A stretch of DNA of 42,873 bases from an uncultured bacterium (GCA_959020415.1 CAUERX010000010.1:1-42873); one strand, 5' to 3'. Counted from the first letter of the stretch, positions 22,925 through 30,677 are shown. The notes: generated by a model from the sequence alone, not told the origin. Numbers and translations: made by a program.

Positions 22925-24392
22925 TTATATTTTTTTTGTAGTATCTTCGATTTTAATTGGGTAAACACTTGGTCCTTCGATTAAATTGCCATCAATATCA
23001 AATCTGGATCCATGACAAGGACAATCCCATGTCTTATCAGCATTATTAAAAACTAGGCTGCACTTTAAATGAGGACAGATGTTTTTAACGACATGTTTGC
23101 CTCCTTTTTCATCAATATATACACCACATTTTACACCGTTTATATTTGTAATATACGCATTATCCATTTGAGGTTTTAATATTTTGGTTCCGATATAGGT
23201 TTTACCTATTTTAAAATTATTTACTAAATTATTTAAAACTTTCTCAAAGGTAAGGGGTCTTTCTGGATTAAAAAGTCCGATATATTTGTTTTTTCTATTT
23301 AATGCAATGTCAGCTAATATCTCGCCGGCTAAAATTCCATTGGTCATTCCCCACTTATTGAAGCCTGTAGCTATTAATAAATTTGGGTGTTTTTTATTTA
23401 GTTTTCCAATCATTGGCAGATAGTCAGCAGTCATAACATCGTGGACTTGCCAAGCATATTCAATTTTGTTTTGAAAATGATTGTTATAAAAATTTAAAAG
23501 GCGGTCTTCTTCTTTTTTATAGTCTAGTTTATCGGCTAAACCATGAGAGTACCCACCTAATATTAAATAGTCATTATAATACCTAATTGAATATGTTGGG
23601 TTATCGATATTTATAGCACTAAAATCTTGGTTTTCGGCTTTAGCCGCTAAAGCATATGAACGTTCTTGATGAAGTTTTAAAGGCATAAGCCCTGGGATGA
23701 CAAAAAATGGATAATGGGTACAAATGATTAATTTTGTGGTTTTGATATTTCCATTTTTGGTTTTTATTAAATATTTATTATCTTCAATATCTAAATCTAT
23801 GGCAGTTGTATTTTCATAAATTTTAATACCATTTTCTAAAACTATATCTTTAATATGCATTAAAAATTTAAGTGGATGGTAAGTTGCCGTGTTTTTAGCG
23901 TACAATGCATCTTCACACGGAAAATTTATTGGTAAACTTTTTTTATCATAATATGGAATTTCAGCTCTTCCAAAAAAATCTCTTTCTTTATTTAATAGTT
24001 TTGCTTTTTCAGTTTCAAAAATATAAGAATCAACTTTTTGAAAGTTACAGTCTATTTGATGTTTTTCAATTATTTCTTCGGCTTTTTTTAATAGCGTATC
24101 TTTGGGAATCTAAATATTTTTTAGATACAGTAAAATCATACATATTTTCAATTTTTGAATAGATATCACCTTGCATATAAGTTAATTTACCTGTTGTTTT
24201 TGAGGTAACACCATAACCTACTTTATCTTTGTCAATTAAAACTATATTATAATTTTCATCTTTTAAGTGGTAGGCTGTCATTAATCCGGCTATCCCTCCA
24301 CCTACTATTAAAACGTCAACGTCAAGATCTTCATTTAAGCTAGAACATGGTTTGGTTGTAATACCTTCAGTCCATATAGTTTTTTGTTTCAT
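22925..24392 (-). pseudogene. FAD-dependent oxidoreductase with C-terminal Rieske domain (YhfW-like), frameshifted
   Basis: The N-terminal part (from the ATG at 24392, after AGGTGAT) has the FAD-binding GGGIAGLMTAYHL and DKDKVGYGVTSKTTGKLT. It stops early after residue 108 because a T7 run on the plus strand (24083-24089) has one base too many. Removing it joins the frame to the rest (QRYAIKKAEEIIEKHQ ...), which gives a 488-aa DAO-type protein. The last ~90 residues hold a Rieske 2Fe-2S site, CPHLKC and CPCHG, spaced normally. This is the layout of B. subtilis YhfW, whose substrate is unknown. A segment beginning inside the second part could still be translated, but it lacks the FAD site. 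It could also be a phase-variable gene. Confidence 0.8.
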
Positions 24393-24423
24393 TTTATCAC
24401 CTACTATGTTATGGACAAATTAA

Positions 24424-24451
24424 TTGATTTTTATACACGATGTGTTATAAT
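24424..24451 (+). promoter_or_regulatory. Promoter of the plus-strand membrane protein
   Basis: TTGATT, 16 nt, TATAAT, followed 9 nt later by the GGGAGG ribosome site. It is divergent from the oxidoreductase gene. Confidence 0.55.
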
Positions 24452-24474
24452 TATTTTATTAGGGAGGTTTTAAA

Positions 24475-24504
24475 ATGGAAAATTATGGAAAATTATGAAA
24501 AATT
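24475..24504 (+). repeat. 10-bp tandem repeat containing start codons
   Basis: Three copies of ATGRAAAATT stand head to tail (ATGGAAAATT twice, then ATGAAAAATT), so three ATGs occur in three different frames. The first ATG is at the right distance (7 nt) from GGGAGG but opens only a 7-residue peptide. The second ATG gives the long frame. Gain or loss of one copy would change the start. Confidence 0.85.
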
Positions 24505-24844
24505 AAAAAAGGATTATATTAAAAAGAGCATTAAATGTAATCCAGAATATCAAGTTTTAGAACAAGAAATTGATAAAATTAATAACAAAATTCAGGCAAC
24601 TCCGAAATGGATTTATGCTTTTATGGGAATTGCACTTACAGGGGATATCTTTGATATCTGGTCTTTAGCGCTAATTGCGACATTGTTTAATGCAAACCCA
24701 ATTTCTTCTTCATTAGCCACAGCATCTTTGATAACTCTTGGTGCATCATCAGTCATGCTTTTTATGACGAGCGAAGTTAATCGGAGGAGGGTCAAGCGTT
24801 GCGGGCACAGCTTATATCTTATAGAGGCGATCAAAAAAATATAA
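24485..24844 (+). CDS. Small membrane protein with two spans, probably frameshifted
   Basis: 119 aa from the second ATG of the tandem repeat, MENYEKLKKDYIKKSI. The N-terminus is a charged coiled helix. Two membrane spans follow: about residues 40-63 (KWIYAFMGIALTGDIFDIWS region) and 70-95 (SLATASLITLGASSVMLFM). The last ~20 residues (RRRVKRCGHSLYLIEAI) use codons that are rare elsewhere in the window, such as CGG and AGG. The overlapping frame in this stretch (SEEGQALRAQLISYRGDQKN) reads like the natural continuation, so I suspect a one-base deletion near 24779. The family is not recognised. The ribosome site is 17 nt from this start, so expression should be weak. Confidence 0.5.
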   Translation: MENYEKLKKDYIKKSIKCNPEYQVLEQEIDKINNKIQATPKWIYAFMGIALTGDIFDIWSLALIATLFNANPISSSLATASLITLGASSVMLFMTSEVNRRRVKRCGHSLYLIEAIKKI

Positions 24845-25182
24845 AAAACGAATTAGCAAGTGAGTTTAATATCCAAAATCAACCACAATTAATTGCAGAA
24901 GCTACCACCTATATGAAAAATGGGCAGGAGGAACAGTTGAAGTCTATTTTACCTTTATTGGACAAGGCTACTTTATTAAATTATAGCGTTGCTTCACAGA
25001 TATTAGACTGCTCGGAAAACACCTGTTTTATTGATGATTCAAGTTTAGAGCAATCAACTTTGGATGATGCTGAAAAAACTGGCCAAACTGTATCTTCGCC
25101 CTTTACTGTAAATAATGGCGAACATGGCTCTTTACAAATTAAACCAGGTAATCCATTTCAAACAAAAAAGTCCGGTATGTGA
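24799..25182 (+). CDS. Continuation frame of the membrane protein, or a separate overlapping gene
   Basis: 127 aa if started at the TTG at 24799, which happens to have GGAGGAGGG 7 nt upstream. The protein is soluble and polar (NELASEFNIQNQPQLIAEAT; EEQLKSILPLLDKATLLNYS) and ends QTKKSGM. It overlaps the preceding frame by 46 nt. The better explanation is one ancestral gene, 24485-25182, broken by a single-base deletion, giving a protein of about 230 aa. A coupled second cistron is the alternative, since the internal ribosome site is good. The TGA stop (25180-25182) is the first triplet of the IS remnant's terminal repeat, so the native C-terminus may be lost. Confidence 0.45.
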   Translation: MRAQLISYRGDQKNIKNELASEFNIQNQPQLIAEATTYMKNGQEEQLKSILPLLDKATLLNYSVASQILDCSENTCFIDDSSLEQSTLDDAEKTGQTVSSPFTVNNGEHGSLQIKPGNPFQTKKSGM

Positions 25183-25315
25183 AGTAAACCCTAAATAGTT
25201 CACAACAATAAAAAGGCCTTTTAAAAGGGAATAGTTTTATAGCTATTTCCTATCTTTTGCCTTTAAACGAATTGTGTTATAAAATAATATCCAGTCTTCT
25301 AGAAGTTTTTGATAT

Positions 25316-25608
25316 TCATGTAAAACATAATATTGTAGATAAATATAATTTTTGATCTTTATATATTAAATAAGTTATATCGGTTGCCCATTTTTGATTT
25401 GGTTTTTCTGCTTTAAAATGTCTATTTGATATCTTTGGCTTTACATTTTCTTCTTTTTTTCTATCCTTTTTATAATTATCATCTTTTGTTATGTCAATAT
25501 GTTTATTTATTTTATAAACCCATGTCTTTACAGTTTTTAATGGTATATTATACTTTTTTGATAAATAATTTGATGTCCCTTGATTATTCAAATATTTATT
25601 ATTTTTTT
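25316..25608 (-). pseudogene. Fused, truncated IS3 transposase
   Basis: A 91-codon open stretch (25316-25591) joins an orfA-like helix-turn-helix (LSKKYNIPLKTVKTWVYKIN) directly to the start of the integrase-core domain (PNQKWATDITYLIYKD). The part between is deleted. Just upstream the orfA start MAKKR is followed in frame by a TAA. It is non-functional. Confidence 0.75.
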
Positions 25609-25628
25609 ATCTTTTTTTAGCCATAAAA

Positions 25629-25653
25629 ATAACATCTCACTTCCTTGAGATGT
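25629..25653. repeat. Subterminal hairpin of the IS remnant
   Basis: AACATCTCA and TGAGATGTT form a 9-bp stem around CTTCCT. On the minus strand the loop holds the AAGGAAG ribosome site of the orfA start. Hairpins in this place in other insertion sequences block transposase translation from outside transcripts. Confidence 0.6.
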
Positions 25654-25718
25654 TATCTTAAATTAAAAGTCTTTTTTATAAAGTGTCCTTTTTGGGATTT
25701 ACTTCAAATAAGGACTTT

Positions 25719-26000
25719 TTAATTGTCATATTTTGATTTAAGTTCTTTATTAATCCAGTTCATATTATAAGTGATAAAATCATCTTGCTTTTTCATTGCA
25801 TCTTCGTATTCTTCGGTAAAATACGGAATACTTTTAAACTTTTCAAGCATTTCTGCTGGCGATCCTTTATAATTTTTACCATCTACATTTACTTCTAATT
25901 GATCATCTATTCTAGTTAGTCTTGGATATTTAGGATTATCTTTATTTTCTTCTCTTATTTCAGCAAGTCTTACTGAAACATCTTTGGCTTTTAATCCCAT
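25719..26000 (-). CDS. Conserved-looking 93-aa protein, unknown
   Basis: 93 aa, hydrophilic, with no membrane span (MGLKAKDVSVRLAEIREENK ... DDFITYNMNWINKELKSKYD). A middle part TRIDDQLEVNVDGKNYKGSP looks like a small beta element, with helices on both sides. I do not recognise a family. Its ATG shares one base with the stop codon of the tRNA-binding gene (TAATG), so it is the third gene of a coupled set after gpmA. The IS remnant begins 13 nt beyond its stop and probably displaced the operon terminator. Confidence 0.65.
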   Translation of the reverse strand: MGLKAKDVSVRLAEIREENKDNPKYPRLTRIDDQLEVNVDGKNYKGSPAEMLEKFKSIPYFTEEYEDAMKKQDDFITYNMNWINKELKSKYDN

Positions 26001-26347
26001 TAGCCGGCCTGAACTCCATTTGGAACTTCTTCTTCTGGAATGGCAAGAACTGGATTAATTCCGTCATTATATCCTAAATCATAAATCATACCTTCAGACA
26101 TTTCACCAGCCATTTTTCTTGGTTCTAAATTGACGACGAAAAGGGCTTGTTTTCCTTCTAGTTCTTTTATATTTTCTCTTTCAGGTTTCATTCCTGATAA
26201 AATATTTCTTTGAAAATCTCCAAAGTCAACAGTCATTCTAACTAATTTTCTTGAATTTTCAACATCTTCAGCTTTTAAGATCTTTCCGACTCTGATATCA
26301 ATTTTTTCTAAATCATCAATTGTGATATTTGGTTTTACTTTTTGCAC
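26000..26347 (-). CDS. tRNA-binding (EMAP/CsaA-type) domain protein
   Basis: 115 aa, a stand-alone OB-fold tRNA-binding domain like that at the C-terminus of methionyl-tRNA synthetase and in CsaA/YgjH. It reads ITIDDLEKIDIRVGKILKAE, then a core SRKLVRMTVDFG, NILSGMKPE and LFVVNLEPRKMAGEMSEGM, which is the usual order. Members bind tRNA non-specifically and some act as dimeric chaperones; the role here is open. The start is GTG, one base overlapping the gpmA stop (TAGTG), with GGAGGG upstream. It is coupled to gpmA and to the 93-aa gene. Confidence 0.88.
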   Translation of the reverse strand: MQKVKPNITIDDLEKIDIRVGKILKAEDVENSRKLVRMTVDFGDFQRNILSGMKPERENIKELEGKQALFVVNLEPRKMAGEMSEGMIYDLGYNDGINPVLAIPEEEVPNGVQAG

Positions 26348-27039
26348 TATTTTCCCTCCTTTAAAAAATACTTTTTATAAATATTTAGCTGATCGTCAAG
26401 TTCATAAACATATGGAATTCCTGTTGCAATTTCAAGATTTAAAACTTCTTCATCAGTTAAATGTTCAATATATTTTATTAAAGCTCGCAAGCTATTTCCG
26501 TGCGCTACTATTAAAATATTCTTACCACTTAATAATTCAGGAACAATATTATTATTAAAATAGTCAGCAGTTCGTTCTAAAGTGTCTTTTAAACTTTCGG
26601 CTAATGGAAGATTATCATCTGTTATATTCTGATATTTTAAATCATTGCGCGGGTTCCTTGGATCATTAATTGCTAGTAAAGGTGGCTTTACATCATAGCT
26701 TCTACGCCATATATGGACTTGCTCTTTACCTTTTTCCAATGCGACCTCTTCGTGTCTTCGTCCCTGTAAAGCTCCATAATGGCGTTCATTAAGATGCCAG
26801 TCATAAATAATTGGAATGTCTATATTCATTTCATCAAGAACATAGTTTAATGTATCAATGGCCCTTTTTAAAACAGAAGTATAAGCTAAATCAAATTCAA
26901 AGTAATTGTTTTTCATTATAATACCGGCTTGTTTAGCTTCATTAATTCCCTTTTCTGTTAAGGGGACATCTGTCCAACCGCAAAAGCGCTTTTCTAAATT
27001 ATATGTACTTTGTCCATGTCTAAGTAATACAAGCTTCAT
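26347..27039 (-). CDS. gpmA: 2,3-bisphosphoglycerate-dependent phosphoglycerate mutase
   Basis: 230 aa. It interconverts 3- and 2-phosphoglycerate in glycolysis through a phosphohistidine. The catalytic RHGQS (H8) is at the N-terminus, followed by GWTDVPLTEKG, the Glu-containing ERHYGALQG near residue 85, and VAHGNSLRALIKYIEHL near 180. The length and the ERHYG block fit GpmA rather than a general histidine phosphatase. The ATG follows CGGAGGAG. A promoter of high quality lies upstream, and two further genes follow with one-base overlaps. Confidence 0.95.
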   Translation of the reverse strand: MKLVLLRHGQSTYNLEKRFCGWTDVPLTEKGINEAKQAGIIMKNNYFEFDLAYTSVLKRAIDTLNYVLDEMNIDIPIIYDWHLNERHYGALQGRRHEEVALEKGKEQVHIWRRSYDVKPPLLAINDPRNPRNDLKYQNITDDNLPLAESLKDTLERTADYFNNNIVPELLSGKNILIVAHGNSLRALIKYIEHLTDEEVLNLEIATGIPYVYELDDQLNIYKKYFLKEGK

Positions 27040-27059
27040 ATACTCCTCCGATCATTATA

Positions 27060-27088
27060 ATTATAGCATTTTGAGTTAATTATGGCAA
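27060..27088 (-). promoter_or_regulatory. Promoter of the gpmA operon
   Basis: TTGCCA, 17 nt, TATAAT with an extended TGC before the -10, on the minus strand, about 20 nt before the gpmA ATG. Confidence 0.7.
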
Positions 27089-27109
27089 TTATTGGCGTTT
27101 TATTTTTAA

Positions 27110-27988
27110 TTATTTTCTAACTTTTATAATATCATCGTCTTCTAACTCACCAATTAATAATGAAGACTTGGGATTATGATTTTTTATATTGTTTTTAACA
27201 TTTTTTTCGTCGTAGTTTGCATAACAATATTTACATAAATGAGGACATGTATTATATACCCCGATGTCAACCATTTCAATACAATTACATTTACGAGCAT
27301 TCCATTTTTTAAATTTTGTTTTTCCAGTTAGCTTTTGGGCTATTTCCTTGGTTAGGCATTCTTGTTTAATAAATCCAAACTCTGTTAAATCGTTTTCTTC
27401 AAAACACGTTTGAACAGTTATTCCATGAGCTTTAGCGGTTTTACTGAAATTAATACCTATTTGTTCATAATCTTCTTCAGTAAATGTTTTGATATTTAGG
27501 GTATTCATATTTAGGCGGACGTTTTTATAATCATCGACGAAAGAGACAATTATATGTTTAACAAAGCCATCTAATAATTCACAAAGATGTTTAAATGTTT
27601 TTATGTGGTAATTAAGGTTGTAGTTACTATTTAATAATATTGGATCGTATCTTACATATAAATTGTCACTACCGATTATTGTTGATATTTTTTTAATGGC
27701 TTCGATGATTTTTCCTTTTGGGGGAACGTTTGGCTCGATATCTTTTTTATAAGAGGTTAAAGTTACATGAAAAAGAATTGGCTTTTTTATTTCGGTTAAA
27801 TATTTAATAATGGGTATGGGGTTTTTGGTACAAAATACTATTGCATCTACATCATTAAAATATATTCTACTTACTTGTTTTGGATAAAAGGGGTTTCTAA
27901 CGTCAATAAAACCTTCTTTATACCTATTAATAAACCAATTGGAATAAAAGGCAACAATATCAGTTCGTCCACTAACATTTAAGATCAT
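27110..27988 (-). CDS. DUF1848 family protein with C-terminal Cys cluster
   Basis: 292 aa of the DUF1848 family. It starts MILNVSGRTDIVAFYSNWF, contains AIVFCTKNP near residue 52 and YVRYDPILLN near 110, and ends with a Cys-rich motif in which CNC, CPHLC and CYA cluster within ~25 residues (ARKCNCIEMVDIGVYNTCPH ...). This suggests an iron-sulfur or other metal site. Family function is not established; members often occur beside radical SAM proteins, as here. The upstream SPL-type gene overlaps it by 4 nt (ATGA), so both are made from one transcript. Confidence 0.85.
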   Translation of the reverse strand: MILNVSGRTDIVAFYSNWFINRYKEGFIDVRNPFYPKQVSRIYFNDVDAIVFCTKNPIPIIKYLTEIKKPILFHVTLTSYKKDIEPNVPPKGKIIEAIKKISTIIGSDNLYVRYDPILLNSNYNLNYHIKTFKHLCELLDGFVKHIIVSFVDDYKNVRLNMNTLNIKTFTEEDYEQIGINFSKTAKAHGITVQTCFEENDLTEFGFIKQECLTKEIAQKLTGKTKFKKWNARKCNCIEMVDIGVYNTCPHLCKYCYANYDEKNVKNNIKNHNPKSSLLIGELEDDDIIKVRK

Positions 27989-28860
27989 GTTTTATCCTCA
28001 AAAGACTTTGTTTTGTTATTTATTGCTTTTGTGTAATTACTATCGATATTATATTTTTTTTGCAGTTTCCAAATTTTTTCATATATTGCCCTTTTATACT
28101 CTTTTAAATTAGCGCCATGATATAAAGGATACAATTTTTTATAAATATCTAAATTATAGGTCTTTAAAAAGTTTAAAAAGCAGGGCTTGGTTTTTCCTCT
28201 TAAATAAAGAGTTCCTGGCAGGACATAGTCAGCATTAATTTTTTTTGCTGTCCGGTAAATGGCATTTAAACTATTATAGTCATCAGTTAAATATGGAATT
28301 ATAGGCATAAGGTGAACACCAACAACAGCATTTGTTTTGTTTTTTATTTCTGCTAAAGTTTTAAATCGTTCGATACTGCTTGAAGCATTAGGTTCTAATT
28401 TTTGTCTTAATTTTTCGTCAGCAGTGGTAATTGTACAAGCAATGTTGACGGTGGTAATTTGGGATAGTTCGTTAATTAAATCAATATCTCTTAAAATTAA
28501 TTTAGATTTTGTTGATATAATAATTGGAGTTTTATATTTAATCATCAATTTTAAAACTTCTGGCATGATTTTCATTTCTTTTTCGATTGCTTGATAAGAA
28601 TCGGTAATGCCGCCAATGTTTACGACTTCCCTTTTCCACTTTGGGGATGATAATTCTTTTTCTAGGTATTCTAAAATGTTTTTTTTATAATAAATAGTTT
28701 GAAAGTAAGCATCGTCATTTAAATAATCATGGGTATACATGGCAAAACAATATTGACATGCGTGCTCACAACCACGGTAAATATTTAAATCCCATTTGTA
28801 AGGAAATCTTCCTTTAACTTTATGCATAGCAGTCTTGGCACTAAATTCTTTATATTCCAT
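27985..28860 (-). CDS. Radical SAM protein of the SplB-like family
   Basis: 291 aa. The radical SAM motif is CEHACQYC in YRGCEHACQYCFAMYTHDYL near residue 35. The rest follows the SPL-family barrel: VVNIGGITDSYQAIEKEMKI, TPIIISTKSKLILRDIDLI and AVVGVHLMPIIPYLTDD. The family is named after spore photoproduct lyase, but many members have other, unknown roles. The residues that define a true SplB cannot be confirmed by eye. I start it at MEYKEFSAKT, after GGTGATAA; the longer frame runs through the promoter. A consensus promoter stands directly upstream and the DUF1848 gene follows with a 4-nt overlap. Confidence 0.88.
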   Translation of the reverse strand: MEYKEFSAKTAMHKVKGRFPYKWDLNIYRGCEHACQYCFAMYTHDYLNDDAYFQTIYYKKNILEYLEKELSSPKWKREVVNIGGITDSYQAIEKEMKIMPEVLKLMIKYKTPIIISTKSKLILRDIDLINELSQITTVNIACTITTADEKLRQKLEPNASSSIERFKTLAEIKNKTNAVVGVHLMPIIPYLTDDYNSLNAIYRTAKKINADYVLPGTLYLRGKTKPCFLNFLKTYNLDIYKKLYPLYHGANLKEYKRAIYEKIWKLQKKYNIDSNYTKAINNKTKSFEDKT

Positions 28861-28876
28861 ATTTATCACCATACAC

Positions 28877-28905
28877 ATTATATCCAAACTATTGTTCGCT
28901 GTCAA
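28877..28905 (-). promoter_or_regulatory. Consensus promoter of the SPL/DUF1848 operon
   Basis: TTGACA, 17 nt, TATAAT on the minus strand: a perfect match to the vegetative consensus, the best in the window. The leader would be only about 10 nt. Confidence 0.85.
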
Positions 28906-28924
28906 TGGTTTGCAATTACTAATA

Positions 28925-28952
28925 TTAAAAAAAGATACTAATGATTAGTACC
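28925..28952 (-). terminator. Terminator of the 348-aa gene
   Basis: GGTACTAA and TTAGTATC (one G-U) form an 8-bp stem with a 3-nt loop and are followed on the minus strand by seven T. It overlaps the end of the coding region at 28938. Confidence 0.8.
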
Positions 28953-29984
28953 TTTTACCATAGCCAATTGTAATCCATTATTAGCTTGGGTAGCGAAAGA
29001 TTTATATTTTTTTGGTTGTGCATCTTTTATATTACTAGTTTGAAGCATTCTTAATGAGGAATATTGATCAAAATATTCTATTATACATGGTGCATTATTT
29101 TGTCCACTATGATCAACAAAATAATTAACAAAATCACTACTATTTTGGTCTAAATCACTATGACTATAAAGCATAGGGAAATTTAAATTACGACCAAATT
29201 CCAAAGCAAATAATAGTCCTCTTCTAGGACCGATAATTGATCCACCATTATCGATTATTTTTGCCATAACACTATCTAATATTCCATTATAAACGTCTAA
29301 TTCATATTGATAATGAGCTGAAAAGAAAAGAATTTCAGAGTTGTCGATTTTTCGATCTTGCGCTGTTTTTGGGTACGTTATAAATATTCCTTTATTTTTA
29401 AAGAGTTCATTTGCTTCTATTAAGTACATCCCTATTAATCTTTGGTTGTTAATAATTCCTCTTTTGTCTTCGGGAACAAGACTTTGGATATCTCCTTCAA
29501 TACCTATTATTTTCCCTTCATTATCAACACAAAAATAATCTTTGCCATAATTATCAAAATGAACGTTTTTTTGGTGTGTTGGTACTTTTAATAGTTCCCT
29601 TTCTTTTGGCAATAGTGATTTATAAAATTGTTCTATCGACATTAATTCTTCCCCTGGAGCTGTCCCATCTTTATCTTTGCGACCTCCGTAGCATGGAATA
29701 AGTTCAGCTATACGGTTTTGAGGATATTTAAATTCAAACCAAATAGCCATTTTATTTATTAGATTTTCTACAATCTTCACCTTTTCTTGCTTGTAATTTT
29801 CTGGTTCTTCGATAGCACCTTGATACCATGAAATAAAGGTTTCATAAAATTTTCCAAGGGATACCTCACTATAGTTTACTTTATCTTTTGCATTAACTAA
29901 TTCGATAATTTCTTCCACTGTTCTCGGACTTGTTCTTGCATTATATAGCAATAACTTTTTTGCTTCTAATAGTCTATTTTTCAC
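28938..29984 (-). CDS. Unknown soluble protein of 348 aa
   Basis: I do not recognise this protein. It is soluble, with a helical N-terminal third (KNRLLEAKKLLLYNARTSPR) and a mixed alpha/beta rest containing IAELIPCYGGRKDKDGTAPG, VDNEGKIIGIEGDIQSL, IGPRRGLLFALEFGRN and FPMLYSHSDLDQNSSDF. The dense Asp, His and Gly blocks look enzyme-like, but no family motif can be named. I start it at the GTG 8 nt after ATGGAGG; the ATG within that ribosome site (MEALE) would leave no site for itself. Own promoter and terminator: a single-gene unit. Confidence 0.65.
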   Translation of the reverse strand: MKNRLLEAKKLLLYNARTSPRTVEEIIELVNAKDKVNYSEVSLGKFYETFISWYQGAIEEPENYKQEKVKIVENLINKMAIWFEFKYPQNRIAELIPCYGGRKDKDGTAPGEELMSIEQFYKSLLPKERELLKVPTHQKNVHFDNYGKDYFCVDNEGKIIGIEGDIQSLVPEDKRGIINNQRLIGMYLIEANELFKNKGIFITYPKTAQDRKIDNSEILFFSAHYQYELDVYNGILDSVMAKIIDNGGSIIGPRRGLLFALEFGRNLNFPMLYSHSDLDQNSSDFVNYFVDHSGQNNAPCIIEYFDQYSSLRMLQTSNIKDAQPKKYKSFATQANNGLQLAMVKGTNH

Positions 29985-30005
29985 TTCCAAAGCCTCCATA
30001 TTATT

Positions 30006-30034
30006 ATGATAACATTTTAGGCGATTGTTGTCTA
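30006..30034 (-). promoter_or_regulatory. Promoter of the 348-aa gene
   Basis: TAGACA, 17 nt, TATCAT with an extended TGT before the -10, on the minus strand, shortly before the ATGGAGG ribosome site. Confidence 0.6.
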
Positions 30035-30044
30035 TATTTGTATT

Positions 30045-30080
30045 CAAAATTAAAAGAAATGATAGTTATTCATTTCTTTT
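30045..30080 (-). terminator. Terminator of the deformylase gene
   Basis: AAAAGAAATGA and TCATTTCTTTT form a perfect 11-bp stem with a 7-nt loop, followed on the minus strand by TTTTAATTTT. It contains the stop codon of the gene at 30066. Confidence 0.85.
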
Positions 30081-30653
30081 GGATTTTAGATATTCACAGT
30101 CTTTAGAAATTATTTCATAGGGGTGTTCTTTTCGGTATTTAAGAACCTCATCATATTCTAATTCCATAACATTGTCGGTTAAATCTAAATGCAATATTCC
30201 ATTTAAATGATCATACTCGTGAGATATTATAGTTGCGGTCAAACCTTCAAAATGTTTATATTTCTTGATTCCATTAATATCATAGTACTCTACATCTATT
30301 TGATATGGTCTATCAACTACTGCAGCATAATTTAGACAAGACTCACACATCTCCAAAAATCTTGTATGTCCTTGTTCTTTTACTATAACAGGATTGATTA
30401 AAACCTGATTTTCATTATAACTTTGATCAGCATTTTTTGACATATCTTCAGTAGTGTTTTTCAAATATATTATCCTTTTAGGAATTCCAATTTGAACTGA
30501 GGCTAAAGCAAATAGTGGCTTTAGACTATTATTAAAATAGCTTTTAATTGTTTTTATATCATTGAGGTATACCTGGTCATTAAAATCTACTTCTTTAGAA
30601 ATTTGTCTTAAAAATTTTTCATCATTCGCAATTGTTTTTAACTCTATTTTCAT
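30066..30653 (-). CDS. def: Peptide deformylase, divergent
   Basis: 195 aa. Peptide deformylase removes the formyl group from new proteins using a metal held by Cys and two His. The ligands are present: C106 in ESCLN and H145/H149 in SHEYDHLNG, with catalytic E146. The first motif, normally GxGxAAxQ, reads LFALASVQIG (Q54 kept, both Gly lost), and the second, normally EGCLS, reads ESCLN. It is therefore a divergent member, perhaps the second, type-2-like deformylase of the cell. The ATG follows AGAGGAA. A tRNA-Pro gene ends 24 nt upstream with no terminator between, so the two are probably one transcript. Confidence 0.85.
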   Translation of the reverse strand: MKIELKTIANDEKFLRQISKEVDFNDQVYLNDIKTIKSYFNNSLKPLFALASVQIGIPKRIIYLKNTTEDMSKNADQSYNENQVLINPVIVKEQGHTRFLEMCESCLNYAAVVDRPYQIDVEYYDINGIKKYKHFEGLTATIISHEYDHLNGILHLDLTDNVMELEYDEVLKYRKEHPYEIISKDCEYLKSKRNE

Positions 30654-30677
30654 GATATTCCTCTTTTCTTATTAAAT

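Larger units (their letters stand above)
25180..25706 (-). mobile_element. IS3-type insertion sequence remnant, internally deleted
   Basis: Both ends are visible as inverted repeats: TGAAGTAAACCCTAAATAG at the left and, reversed, TGAAGTAAATCCCAAAAAGG at the right. Inside, on the minus strand, is a transposase fragment that keeps the orfA helix-turn-helix start, the first catalytic-domain block (NQKWATDITYLIYKDQKLYL) and a C-terminal scrap (FYNTIRLKAKDRK); the segments carrying the second Asp and the Glu are gone. I see no target duplication. A subterminal hairpin lies at the right end. It cannot move by its own transposase. Confidence 0.8.

Noticed and set aside
25316..25591. Intact short regulatory protein with a helix-turn-helix
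   Set aside because: The sequence is a deletion fusion of IS3 orfA and orfB, flanked by IS inverted repeats.
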